Below, in pieces: positions 10,626 through 20,145 of a DNA stretch of 64,000 nucleotides (its first letter is position 1; each line of letters begins with the position of its first letter). The translations under genes and the position numbers were made by a program. The DNA comes from Sordariomycetes sp. S80-01Y (lineage: Eukaryota; Ascomycota; Sordariomycetes): the NCBI GenBank assembly GCA_037042185.1, contig JAXQJY010000031.1:930001-994000 (forward strand), in the 5' to 3' direction. The notes beneath the pieces are model-generated. The model searched no databases. It saw only the letters and a list, made by a program, of their open reading frames with translations, and was not told the origin of the DNA.

Positions 10626-11703
10626 CTATTTCTCCGCATCCTTCAGAATCAAGTTGTCCGAGGGGCGGACACGCTGAGCCCACTCGCTGTACGTAGTCAG
10701 TATACGGCCTTGGTCAAATGGTTCGCGTCACTTACGTCCAGCTTCCGTCGTAGACTCTCCTCATCTCAGGGTATCCGGCGATCTCAAGACCAGCATCAAC
10801 GACACATGCAGTGACGCCCGTTCCACAGCTCGCAACAACCGGCTTCTCCGGATCTACACCCTTCTCCTGGAAGTACTTCTTCAGCTCCTCTGGCGACTTG
10901 TAGGCCTTCGTCTCGGGGTCCAGCAGCTCGTTGAAGGGGATGTTAATAGACCCTGGCATGTGACCCGAGGACAGTCCCTCGCGCGGCTCAGGGGCCTTGC
11001 CGGTGAACCTTCCGGGAGACCTGGCATCCAAGATCTGGATTCCCTCTGAACCCTCCTTGTTGTAATCTTGCGCAATCTCTCGGACATTCTCAAAGGACGC
11101 AACCTTGGCGCTTTCAATCTCATCCTCCTTGGGGATGGGGTACGGGCTGCATTCGACAGTGTAGAACTCGCCCGCCTCGGTAGGAAGACCCTCGTCCACC
11201 CACTTCTTGAAGTTATTCAGAATGTGTACCCTGGGATGACCAAAGAGCTTCATGGTCCATGCCACGCGCGGCGCACTGAAGATGCCGAGCTCCTTAGTAT
11301 CGTAGACAACCACCACATCGTCCTTCTTGATGCCGAGCTCGCTCATCGCCGCAGCGAATGTCTTCGCATCAGGCAGCATGTGCGGGTACGGGCTGTGCTT
11401 ATCAATGACCTTGTCGAGGTCAAAGAAACGCGCCTTGGGAACGCGCTGCTCGCGGAATGTCTGAATACCCTTCCTTCCATCGTTGGGCAGGAACCAAGCT
11501 GCGCAAACGGGAATGGTGCGCGGGTCGGTGCTGATCTTGCTCGGGGGGTTCTTCTTGATGGCTTCATTGAGCTCGGCCGGGGTGACGAGGTAGTTGGAGA
11601 ACTTCCGACGGGTCTGGCATTGGGCGAAGAGCGGCTTGGAAGCAAAGCGAGGGACGCTTGCACTTCGTATCGACCTCTGGCCGAGCATCAGGAGGGTGAC
11701 CAT
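10626..11703 (-). CDS. 3-mercaptopyruvate / thiosulfate sulfurtransferase (tandem rhodanese)
   Basis: Exons 11703-10736 and 10686-10626 give 342 residues. The 49-bp intron (GTAAGT...ACAG, with CTGAC) replaces an otherwise immediate in-frame stop and restores the ending SWTEWAQR...KDAEK found in the family. Two rhodanese domains are visible: an N-terminal inactive one (about 45-170) and a C-terminal catalytic one (about 195-340). Cys293 sits in the loop CGTGVT, which matches mercaptopyruvate sulfurtransferases (CGxGVT) better than classical thiosulfate rhodaneses. The first 35 residues are Arg/Ser-rich without acids and look like a mitochondrial presequence. The yeast relative Tum1 supplies sulfur for tRNA thiolation and Urm1. 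Whether this enzyme prefers mercaptopyruvate or thiosulfate cannot be decided from sequence. Confidence 0.92.
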
Positions 11704-12371
11704 CGTGGGCGCTGTCCACTCGACGGCGCAACCGGAGGTTCGATGTTTCGGATGGAGGGTGGACCCGCGATCCCGCGTGGGATCGGGTCAAGGTTTAGGA
11801 ATTATGCCACTTTGCCGGAGGCAGTCAATTGACTTCGACTAGGAGCGATGTACAGGGTGACGCAGGAAAGAAGCTGCTATTGCGGTGCTGCGGGAAAGCC
11901 GGCGGTTGGGGGTTGGCAAGCAGTGGTTGGTGGTCGGAGGTGGGAGAACAAGTGCAGTGGTTGGGGAAGCTCCGGCGGTCGTTTGATAAGGACTCGGACT
12001 CGGGACGTTGAATTACAGTGCAGTGCAGTGCAGCGCAGGTCTGGTCTGCGGGGAGAAGCTTGGAAGCTTGGGCCACATGCGCGCCTCTCCGAGCCTACCT
12101 TACCTGACCTAAGCCGATGACGGTGGTGGTGCAGGTTAAGTTAGTTAGTTAGTGGTGGTTTCCCGTTGGCAGCCCCCATTCAAGCTGCCGTTGCCCCGCC
12201 GGCTTCTCGATTTGTTTGCATGTGAGCTGCCACCCAGACTTCAGGGTGCACACCACTTCGACGCTCAACCTCGGAAGAAGATACACGGCTGATCTCGATG
12301 AGGCGCTGACGAGGACAGCCCGGCAACTTGGCACGACATCTCCCGGCTGCGACGTGTCGGAACGCGCCATC
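11704..12371. promoter_or_regulatory. Divergent promoter between sulfurtransferase and APC11
   Basis: These 668 bases separate two start codons facing away from each other, so both promoters must lie here. Visible simple repeats are AGTGC repeats near 12017-12031 and TTAG repeats near 12135-12152. No TATA box or other motif was recognised with confidence. Confidence 0.5.
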
Positions 12372-12760
12372 ATGAAGGTCACCATCAAGACGTGGAACAC
12401 TGTCGCGACGTGGCGATGGGACATCTCAGAGGACGATGTCTGCGGTATCTGCCAAGTACACTTTGACGGAACGTGTCCAACGTGTAGATTCCCCGGCGAT
12501 GACTGCAGCTTGCGTGGGTTGTCTCCTTGCTGGTATGGTATGAAAAGAGCACTGATGCCATCTAGTCTCGGGCAAATGCGGCCACAACTTCCACATGCAC
12601 TGCATCATGGAATGGATCAAGCAGGAGGCTGCAAAGGGACAGTGCCCAATGTGTCGTCAAAGTATGATATGAGATCCTTCTTATCGCGAGGGCATCACTG
12701 ACATGAGCAGCCTTTGAATGGACCGAACCGCCGGTTGAGCCCCTTGATCAAGCTGACTGA
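12372..12760 (+). CDS. APC11: Anaphase-promoting complex subunit 11 (RING-H2)
   Basis: Three short exons, 12372-12513, 12566-12661 and 12711-12760, give 95 residues, close to the family norm of about 85-95. The protein starts MKVTIKTWNTVATWRWD, as in other Apc11 proteins. It carries a RING-H2 with an extra Cys pair: CGIC, CPTC, then CGHNFHMHC and CPMC. The last exon ends in FEWTEPPVEP. Apc11 is the catalytic RING subunit of the APC/C; with cullin-like Apc2 it recruits an E2 and transfers ubiquitin to cyclins and securin. The E2 of the UBE2C class that partners it lies 2.4 kb away. Introns (52 and 49 bp) have normal branch and acceptor signals; the first donor (GTGGGT) is slightly weak. The coding segments are too short to show as one ORF, so the gene is easily missed. 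Confidence 0.93.
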
Positions 12761-12864
12761 ATGGTCCGAAACGCCTCTATTCAACGTTGCAATCTATCCG
12801 CGAGCACCCATCAAATGAAATCCCTATACAGCTACAGTTTTCCGGAGAGAGCCCCTTTGTCCCT

Positions 12865-14636
12865 CTAGGCCTCTGGGACGTAAACACCGTCCTTGCACAA
12901 CACAACAACCTTCTTGAAGAACCGACGCCATTCTAGCGGATCGCCCTTAATTTTTACGAACCGCACATCCAGAACCTCGCCATCCGTCAAACCATGCTTG
13001 TGGATCTCTATCTCTCCGTTGAGGCGCTGCTGGCGGCCGTCAAGTGCTCGTACCTTGATGTTGGCAATTGGGTTCCCGTAGAGGTTGGGGTTAACGGGCG
13101 CCAAGGGCACGTTAAGTTGGTGGAGAGCGCTGCTGAGCATCTGCACGAGATGAGTTGGGGGTACGTGAGAGAAGAAGCGGGTGAGGGATTCCCGAGGGCA
13201 AATGTCGCCAAAGCGGCGGGCTGCCTGGGTGAGGGTCATGGACGGCCCCGGGTTTTGGGAGAACTGCGACATGGAGGGCTCGTCGGCAAGGGCATCAATA
13301 GGGGCATTTGTTATGCCATGCCCTCGGGTCGGTAGTGATGACGCTGGCGCAGCCATAGACCGCAACACTGGCCGCTCCCAGTCGAATTCGACGTCGCTGA
13401 TAGGGGTGATGGGCGCCTCTGGTTGTGTAGACGAAAATCTGCCGGCATTCATGCCCGAGTCCACGTCCATATAATCCGATGAAGACGTCCTTTGTGATTC
13501 TGTGGGCTGTTGGCTGAAGTCGATGTGGAGGTTCTCCAACATGGAGGTTGCGAGGTTGATCGGATCAGAGACTTTGCCATCGGCGGTCAGGAAAGGGTTG
13601 TGTCGGGTGTACCAAGGGTGCTGTCGAATCTGATTGAAGTTGAACCGCTCCGATGAGTCCACGCGCATCATGCCCCTGAGCAGTGAAAGCGCCTCCGGCG
13701 GTATCCTCTCCCACAAGGCGTCTGAGCTCTTCCCGGACGTCTTGACGTACTCCTGGAACTCCCAGCTGCTAGCGGAGGGCTCGTCCCATGGGGTGTTTCC
13801 AACCAAGAGGACAAATAGAATGACTCCGCATGACCAGATGTCGACCAGGTCGGGGGAATACTTCGCTGCCCCTGACGTCTTCCTGTCGGCCCGTCCACAG
13901 GCGAGAATCTCGGGAGCTATGTAGGGCGGACTCCCACACAGTGCTGAGCTCAGCTTCCGCTGGCCCTTGTATTCGAACATTGTCGACATGCCGAAGTCGG
14001 CCAGTTTCAAACTTCCATCCTGCGACAGCAGAATATTTTCCGGCTTCAGGTCCCGATGAGCGACTCCCTTTGAGTGAATGAAGCTCACCCCACTGACGAG
14101 CTGACAGAAGTAGACCTGGGCAATGTCTTGCCTAACTCCCACATCCGCCTCAATCTTGTCGAAGAGATCGCCGCCTTCTGCGAACTCCATCGCTATCCAC
14201 CGCCAAACGTGATCCTCCCCGGAGGCGAACCATTCAATGACGTTGGGGTGTTGGCCGATGTGCGAGTGCAGGGAGACTTCCATCGCCAACTGCTTGACCG
14301 ACAGACGCCCCTGCTTGAAGGCATAGTTCTTATGGATGAGCTTGACGGCGAAAACAGGGGTTGGCGAGTCAAGGGGCACGGCTTTCTTGATGCTAGGTCC
14401 GTTAGCGAGGTTGGCCGTGAAGGCGAGGATGACCTACGAAGCATAGGCACCACGGCCTATGGTCTTGGAGACGATCCGAAAGGGAAGATCCCTTGGTAAA
14501 GGGTCGAGTTGCGACTGGAGCAAATTAGCCAGTTGGTCTCACCAGAGGCCGCGGTCTCAGCGAAGATCATCATGAAGCTATCATGAGCTCGGGCACGTGC
14601 TGATCTCAACCAAGTTTCAGTCAGGTCACTCACCAT
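12865..14636 (-). CDS. CHK1: DNA-damage checkpoint kinase Chk1
   Basis: Exons 14636-14634, 14514-14438 and 14392-12865 give 535 residues. The first exon encodes only the initiator Met: ATG is followed at once by the donor GTGAGT, and the 119-bp intron ends CTAATTTGCTCCAG. The second intron is 45 bp. The kinase domain (about 12-290) shows the glycine loop GRGAYA, the catalytic Lys in FAVKLIHK, HRDLKPEN, DFG, and the SPPYIAPE activation-segment end. A Ser/Thr-rich linker contains SQ dipeptides (for example FSQQP and SQFSQNP), and the C-terminus (about 410-535) resembles a KA1-like regulatory domain. Chk1 delays mitosis after DNA damage or stalled replication, downstream of Mec1/Rad3-type kinases. 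It converges on APC11 with only 104 bp between stop codons and shares a promoter region with the E2 gene. Confidence 0.93.
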
Positions 14637-15150
14637 GTCGAATCTTGCTATGGCTTGGGACTGAGTACCGGCAAGAAAACACCCTCTGCAAGGGAATTGG
14701 CGTATTCAAACAAGGTCGCGTCACCCGCGTCCTCACGCGTAAAGTGCTTGTCGTGTCGATGTTTTGGTTGGTTGCCAGGCCGCCCCGCGTGTCGACCCTC
14801 CGGCGGCCCCCCACCAACGATTGGCGGTCAAAGCCGTTGCTACGACAAACAAAGGCCCAGCAACGGCCATCCGAGTTGCCCTCATCCAACGCGCCATCTT
14901 CTTTCCCTACAACAGCCAACTTTTAATCTGGACCGACGCGCCCTCAATTGACCTTTCCTCACCTCTTTAAGAAAGAACGTCGAGCTCTTAACTGCTGTCT
15001 CGTCTTCGCATTGCTTGTCATCGCAGCCCATCGTTCTACAGATAACCCCCCATTGCATCCGGAAGCGTCTGTCGTTGATTCATCCACGTCCATTTAGAGG
15101 ACCTTTACACTTTTCGACAAAAACTTGCAAGACATTGATCAAGCACCAAA
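14637..15150. promoter_or_regulatory. Divergent promoter of CHK1 and the UBE2C-type E2
   Basis: These 514 bases separate the two start codons. An ACGCGT (MluI cell-cycle box, the MBF target in yeasts) is at 14735-14740, and related GCGT-containing words are at 14716-14730. The half nearer the E2 gene becomes pyrimidine-rich. Co-regulation of the two genes is an inference; ACGCGT also occurs elsewhere in this window by chance (for example near 34330 and 51067). Confidence 0.5.
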
Positions 15151-15788
15151 ATGGAGTACGCCGAGGACACTCAAAACACCATGCCCGGCAGCGTTCAAGC
15201 GGCCAAGCTCAATGGCAGTCGCAAGGTTGCCGAATCCGGCAGCACCACCAAGCGGTATGGCTTCCTTCTGTAGCCCCTCTGCGCAATACTGACGATACGC
15301 AGACTTCAAACCGAGCTGATGCAGCTCATGACCTCGCCCGCACCAGGGGTTTCCGCCTTTCCTTCAGCCGATGGCAACCTCCTGTCCTGGACAGCTACCA
15401 TTGAAGGCCCGGACGGCACACCCTACGCTGGCCTGACGCTCAAGCTCAGCCTCTCGTTCCCGTCCAACTACCCCTACGCGCCGCCCGAGGTGCTTTTCAA
15501 GACGCCCATTTACCACCCCAACTTTGATTTCTCGGGACGGATTTGCTTGGACATCCTGAAAGACAAGTGGACGGCGGCGTACAACATCCAGACTGTGCTT
15601 CTCAGTCTGCAGAGCTTGCTGGGCGAGCCGAACAAGTAAGCTCCATCCACTGAGCCCAGATATGAACGTGTTCTGACAGAGGCAGTGCTTCTCCGCTGAA
15701 CGGTGAGGCCGCGGAGCTTTGGGACAAGGATCCTGAGGAGTTCAAGCGCAAGGTCCTGGCCCGTCACCAGGATATCGAGGAGGAATGA
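15151..15788 (+). CDS. UBC11: Ubiquitin-conjugating enzyme E2 C (UbcH10/Ubc11 type)
   Basis: Exons 15151-15254, 15303-15635 and 15686-15788 give 179 residues. The UBC fold spans about residues 35-175 with the PPEVLFKTPIYHPN block and the active-site Cys116 in GRICLDILKDKW. A roughly 34-residue N-terminal extension before the core, and the ending with KDPEEFKRKVLARHQ, are features of the UBE2C class (human UBE2C also has 179 residues). The class is the priming E2 of the anaphase-promoting complex and starts chains on cyclin B and securin. Introns of 48 and 50 bp have standard GTATGG/GTAAGC donors. It is divergent from CHK1 and convergent with RPL31. The S. pombe (UbcP4/Ubc11) and S. cerevisiae Ubc11 names refer to this class. 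Confidence 0.92.
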
Positions 15789-16229
15789 GGGATCGGTCAA
15801 CATAGATGATGCATGGTTTGGAGAACCGGAGTCCTGGTTATGCTTTACGAACTTCAGGAATAGGCTGCATGTGCATGCCCGCTGGGCTTGGAGTATGGAT
15901 TACCTTGGCCAGAGGCCTCAATGAGATACCCTTTGGACCTTTAAACCCCGATTGCCGCACGCCGCAGTCAGTGTCACGTTCCGTCACGCACCCTGGAGCC
16001 GATTGATGGTATCAAGCTTGTTGATCACATTTCCCTCAGTTTTTGTTCGTAGCCTCAAGACTAGAATGCCAATCGCAACTCCGAAATGCCGTAGTCAACC
16101 CAGAAGCCATTTACCAATGGAAAGAAACCCCCCCGCGCATCCGCAGCACATGGTCGTCGCTATCGTTATGCCTTCTTTATTCATCCTCTACGTCCCCTCG
16201 ATGCCATCCGCTCTTCCTCACGGACACAT
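15789..16229. other. Convergent intergenic region, nothing seen
   Basis: It lies between the stop codons of the E2 gene and RPL31. It holds no supported ORF and is expected to contain the two 3' UTRs. Confidence 0.5.
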
Positions 16230-16730
16230 CTATTCCTCGACGACAACCGTGGGCAGACCCCGGGGGTTCTTGACGTTGACGGCCTGCACGTAGCTGTACA
16301 GCTTCTCCTTGGCACCCTCCTCGTCGTTACGCTTGCGGGAAATGCGGACGCGGATGCGGTAGGGAACGCCCTTGATGCCCTGCTCCCAGACCTTCTTGTT
16401 GAGCTGGGGGTCCAGACGGACGTCGGTGGTGCCCTGTTCTCGTTAGCTAATCTCCTCGCTGCGAGTTCGTTCGGGTGTCGTGGTGGTCGTACCATAGCCT
16501 GGGTAGCGAAGCTCTTGATCTCCTTGATGGCACGAGGAGCCCTCTTCTTGAAGCTGACACCGTGGATCTTCACCAATCCGTTAGCAGTCCGGTCTTTGGA
16601 ATGTTTCGCGGGACCGTAGTTGTAGGGCACGTACGCGCTTGTGCATGTGGATGGTGTACTCGCGGGCGACAACGTCCTGGATGGCGCTGCGCTGGGGCTT
16701 GCCGCCGGTCTTCTTGGTCTTGGTCGACAT
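16230..16730 (-). CDS. RPL31: 60S ribosomal protein L31 (eL31)
   Basis: Exons 16730-16635, 16567-16493 and 16433-16230 give 124 residues, the expected length. The introns are 67 and 59 bp, both phase 0; the first contains GCTAAC as branch point. The order of blocks is that of eL31: basic N-terminus with [17 protein letters not shown], the middle [16 protein letters not shown], then [13 protein letters not shown] and the strand-forming [12 protein letters not shown], ending in [11 protein letters not shown]. It is a peripheral protein near the exit tunnel of the large subunit and part of the docking site for nascent-chain factors. Confidence 0.97.
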
Positions 16731-17406
16731 CTCTGCGGGCGGGGGGTTAGTCTCGTGGGATCTTTTGAGGTAGGGAAATCTTCAGGCAGAGAAAGGAAAA
16801 AAGTCTTTCTAGGCTGGAAGAAATCTTGTTGGAGCGTCGTACCTGCGGGTCGTCTCGTGATGGTCGATTGGCGTTGAGGAGGAGGTTGAGCACTGGGCCA
16901 AATTGGAATTTTGTGTGTAGGGCAAGTTGGTTCAAAATCGTGGGCGGGTCATTCTGGCCAATCACGCAGCGATAAAGTTTTTGCGGGTCGAGGACGCTCA
17001 AGTCACGTGCACTCGGCATCTCGGGGAGGTACGTACCTTTCTGCAAATTGGATCATGGCGTCGATGCGATCCACGTCTGCGTGTTTACCGTCAATCAGTG
17101 GCAGCTTCTCCTGAGTGCATTCCAACGCCGGCCGACGACGACCAGAGCGACAAGGAGCTCCGTCGCAAGCTCCTTGGCCACGATCCTTTCAGGCTCTCTT
17201 TATCGACGAGCGCAATCCGAGCGACTAAGCCCAATACGAGCGATTGCGCGACGAGGCTTTTTGGCGGGCCTGGAACAGGAGCTGAGCAACGGTCAACGTC
17301 GTACGACTGATACTGGTTACCCAACGACCTCACTACCATTGCATCCTCCCGAAAACACCGCACGGTTCCTCACCACTTCCTCCGCCTCTAGCAAACACGA
17401 TCCAGG
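16731..17406. promoter_or_regulatory. Divergent promoter of RPL31 and RAX1
   Basis: These 676 bases separate the divergent start codons. No TATA box was recognised. Short open frames here lack coding character. Confidence 0.45.
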
Positions 17407-18585
17407 ATGGCGGATCATCACATGGCGACGCCGTCGCCGCAGCCTGACCTGCAAAGGAATAGGCTTCCTACCCTCTTCGAGGTGTTGAGTCGGCGGACTT
17501 TACCCCCTGTCGATTTGTTCTCGTTCTACATCTACATGCGTGATCAGCAGCGCTCGGTGGACTACTTGGACTTCTGGTGTGCACTGCCCGACGAGAGGTG
17601 AAAGCTGCGGCTAACAATGACAGGCTCGACGTTGCTCAGCACATGTCGCTATGCCGTCACTACGTCCGCGAACTCAGACGCTCCGTCATGATCGGAACCC
17701 CAGATCTCGACAGGCAGAGCTCGAAACGCTCCTCGATGATCCTCGATAATATCGGTGACCTCGACCCGCGACCGGCCGGCCCGTCAATGCTAGCTACCGA
17801 GAAGGAGAAGAACCAGGACGCTCAGTTGTCAAGTTACCTACGCGAGGAGGCACAGGAATCGCCCCAGACCAACTCTCACCACAAGCCAAGCCCCCAGTTT
17901 AGCACCCCAAGGGACATCACCGACTCGAATTCACCAGGCCACACTGTTAAGCGAGACGACATCAAGGCTTCCGCCGAAAAGATCCTCTACACATTCTTGC
18001 TGCCGGGAGCTGAGCGAGAGATTACACTACCAGGATCTATCACTCAGGATGTGACGATTGCGATTGAGGAGATGGGGCGGGATGATCCCGAGGTCTTCGA
18101 CGTGGCCAAGGACTATGTGTTCCAGGCCATGGAGCGAGATGCTTTCCCAGGATTTCTAAGGATGAAGGCTTTGGGCAACCTGATTCCTCCGACGCTGGTG
18201 ATGCGCCTGATTCTTGGGCTCATCGCCATGTTCGGTGCTTTCTGGACGGCTTTTGTTCTCATATTCCTCGACAGATCCCGTGCCGAGCGTTGCTGGGTAA
18301 GTCAACTCCGTGTGATGTCGACTTGAGAGCAGAGCTAACGACATACAGGTAATTCTACCCTTCACCGTAGGTGTCTACTTCCTCGCCTCCTACCAATACT
18401 CCCTGGACCCGATCCTCGCCCTCCTCGGCTTCAGCGAATACACCCCTTTCAACTTCTCTCGCATCCGCGAACCTTATATCCGCACCCTCCTCGCCAAACG
18501 AGCTCTAATGCTCCTTGCCGTCACATTCCTCGTCGACGCGGCGCTATGTGTGCTCTTCATACTCGTCCCCGGGAAGAGACTTTAG
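17407..18585 (+). CDS. RAX1: Rax1-like RGS-domain membrane protein
   Basis: Exons 17407-17576, 17624-18296 and 18349-18585 give 359 residues (introns 47 and 52 bp). The N-terminal part starts an RGS-like fold (LPTLFEVLSRRTLPPVDLFSF, then YMRDQQRSVDYLDFWLDVAQH) that is split by a long Ser/Pro-rich insert and resumes at about 185-240 (AEKILYTFLLPGAEREI and VFQAMERDAFPGFLRM). Three or four hydrophobic membrane segments follow at about 265-355, the last being LLAVTFLVDAALCVLFIL. This architecture fits yeast Rax1, a plasma-membrane landmark for bud-site choice; in filamentous fungi Rax1-type proteins affect polarity and conidiation. The domain order is clear; the gene name is assigned by architecture only. 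Confidence 0.82.
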
Positions 18586-19285
18586 TGATAGTCTCTGTCT
18601 CTCAACGCGTTGTTTGTTTGGCGCTAAAGTAGCTCCCTGCATCAACCCCTCGCTTCCAGAAGCAACCCCTCGGCGCGGATGAGGTCTGATGCAGAGCATC
18701 ACACGTCTCTGAGAGACGTAACGACGTGACGACAATCGCTTTTTACTGGGTTATTTCGTTGATCGAGAGAAGACTTCGGCGGGGACCGGAATCTGAACGG
18801 CGTCGGGATTTGTATTATTTACATGTGTATGTGTTTACAACCAGCTCGAGGAGCCAAGGAGTCACGGAGGGTCCAATCTTGCTTGTATGCTTGCTCCATC
18901 GAGCAATTTCATTTTATATGTTACAACTGTTTGAGAGCGTGTAATGGGAGACAGGCCAATGGGGAGTAGGGACACTATCCTCTATACAGTATCTTGTCTT
19001 CATTGAATCATAGCTCTTTACTGTCCACTTCGGGTCTTCTTCGACAGCTGATGCTGTGTATCCGTCTCCATTGTCTCCGAGCCTGAGTTCTAGACGGAGT
19101 CGTCTTCCACCTCTAAGTCTGTGTGTTGGCTCGGTCGTCAGGTCCGCAAAAGTGCAACATCGTAAAGTCCATCACCGCTGCTTCTTGAGGAGCCGCGCGC
19201 TTATACGCGGCTCCCCATCCCGATAAGGTGAGAACTCATGCAGCGTAGCCATATCTATGTAGGTCAACTCCGGTGCTCGAAGACC
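18586..19285. other. Convergent intergenic region with a 9-bp hairpin
   Basis: It lies between the 3' ends of RAX1 and CSN7. A perfect GGAGCCGCG/CGCGGCTCC hairpin is at 19189-19214, about 70 bp beyond the CSN7 stop codon. No ORF with coding character was seen. Confidence 0.5.
19189..19214. repeat. Perfect 9-bp GC-rich hairpin
   Basis: GGAGCCGCG (19189-19197), 8-base loop, CGCGGCTCC (19206-19214). It falls in the probable 3' UTR of CSN7 and could fold in the RNA of either convergent gene. A role in 3'-end formation is only a guess. Confidence 0.6.
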
Positions 19286-20145
19286 CTACATCTTCCGCTT
19301 GCTACCCCTTCCCTCCTGTCCCGGGTCATCGACGTCCATGCTCGCGTCATCGAATCTCCCCAGCCTCTTTCCTGAACCTCTAAGCACGGGACCGCCCTTG
19401 CCGAAAGCGCCGCCCTTTTCGTCAAGATCCTTGAATTCGGTCTTGGCCTTTGCCAACTTCTCGTCGGCCGTCCTCCTCTCCTTTGCTCTCGCGGCGGCGT
19501 TGGCGCGGATATTGATGATTTGAGTTTCGAGGTCCTGCAGGGTCGATGTACATCGATCGGACCAGGTCTTGAGGCTTGCAGCCATATGTGGGATGCTGTT
19601 TGGGGAAAGGTCGCGGAGGGGAGCGAGGGTCGTTACTTGGATGGCCTGGCGGGCTGGGTCGAGGGTTGCGGTGATGAGGCCGGCGTAGATGGCGGTGATG
19701 ACTAGATCCTCCACCTCGCGTTCGCTACCTAGTCCCAACCTTTCCTTCAGCGCAGCATAGCTGAGGTTCCTCCTGTCCCGCGCCAGAGTCAACAAGCTCA
19801 ACTGTCTCAACTTTAGCGTCTGCGCCTCGTTCAGCGGTGGTAGATCCGCGGCAGCTTTGTAGTCTTCGTAGGTTCCGTATGAAAATATCGAGAGGAGTGT
19901 GTGGTAGGCTCGATGCGACGCTTCGTCGGAGGACGAAAGGGCGGTGATGGTTGGTTGCGAGAGCAGTTCGGCGAAGATGAAGGTATTAGGTGAGGAGGTT
20001 GCTTGGGTGATCAGGTCGGTCGCCGCGCGAGGGGAAGTTGTGGTTTTGGATAGGGCGATGAATGGCTGGGTTTGTTAGCTGGGACGAGAGGCAGATGGAC
20101 AGAGAGGCGTACTTCGAGGGCATTGAGAGCTTTGGTTTGCTCCAT
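19286..20145 (-). CDS. CSN7: COP9 signalosome subunit 7
   Basis: Exons 20145-20113 and 20065-19286 give 270 residues; the 47-bp intron (GTACGC...CCCAG, with GCTAAC) is phase 0. The start reads MEQTKALNALEPFIALSK. A PCI domain occupies about 40-170, with the winged-helix part LKLRQLSLLTLA...LSYAALKERLGL and VEDLVITAIYAGLI. A coiled region follows (about 190-235) and a Lys/Arg-rich tail ends in GSKRKM. This is the layout of CSN7. The COP9 signalosome removes Nedd8 from cullin-RING ligases; in Aspergillus it governs development and light responses. eIF3m has a similar PCI but is longer, so CSN7 is preferred. Confidence 0.88.
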
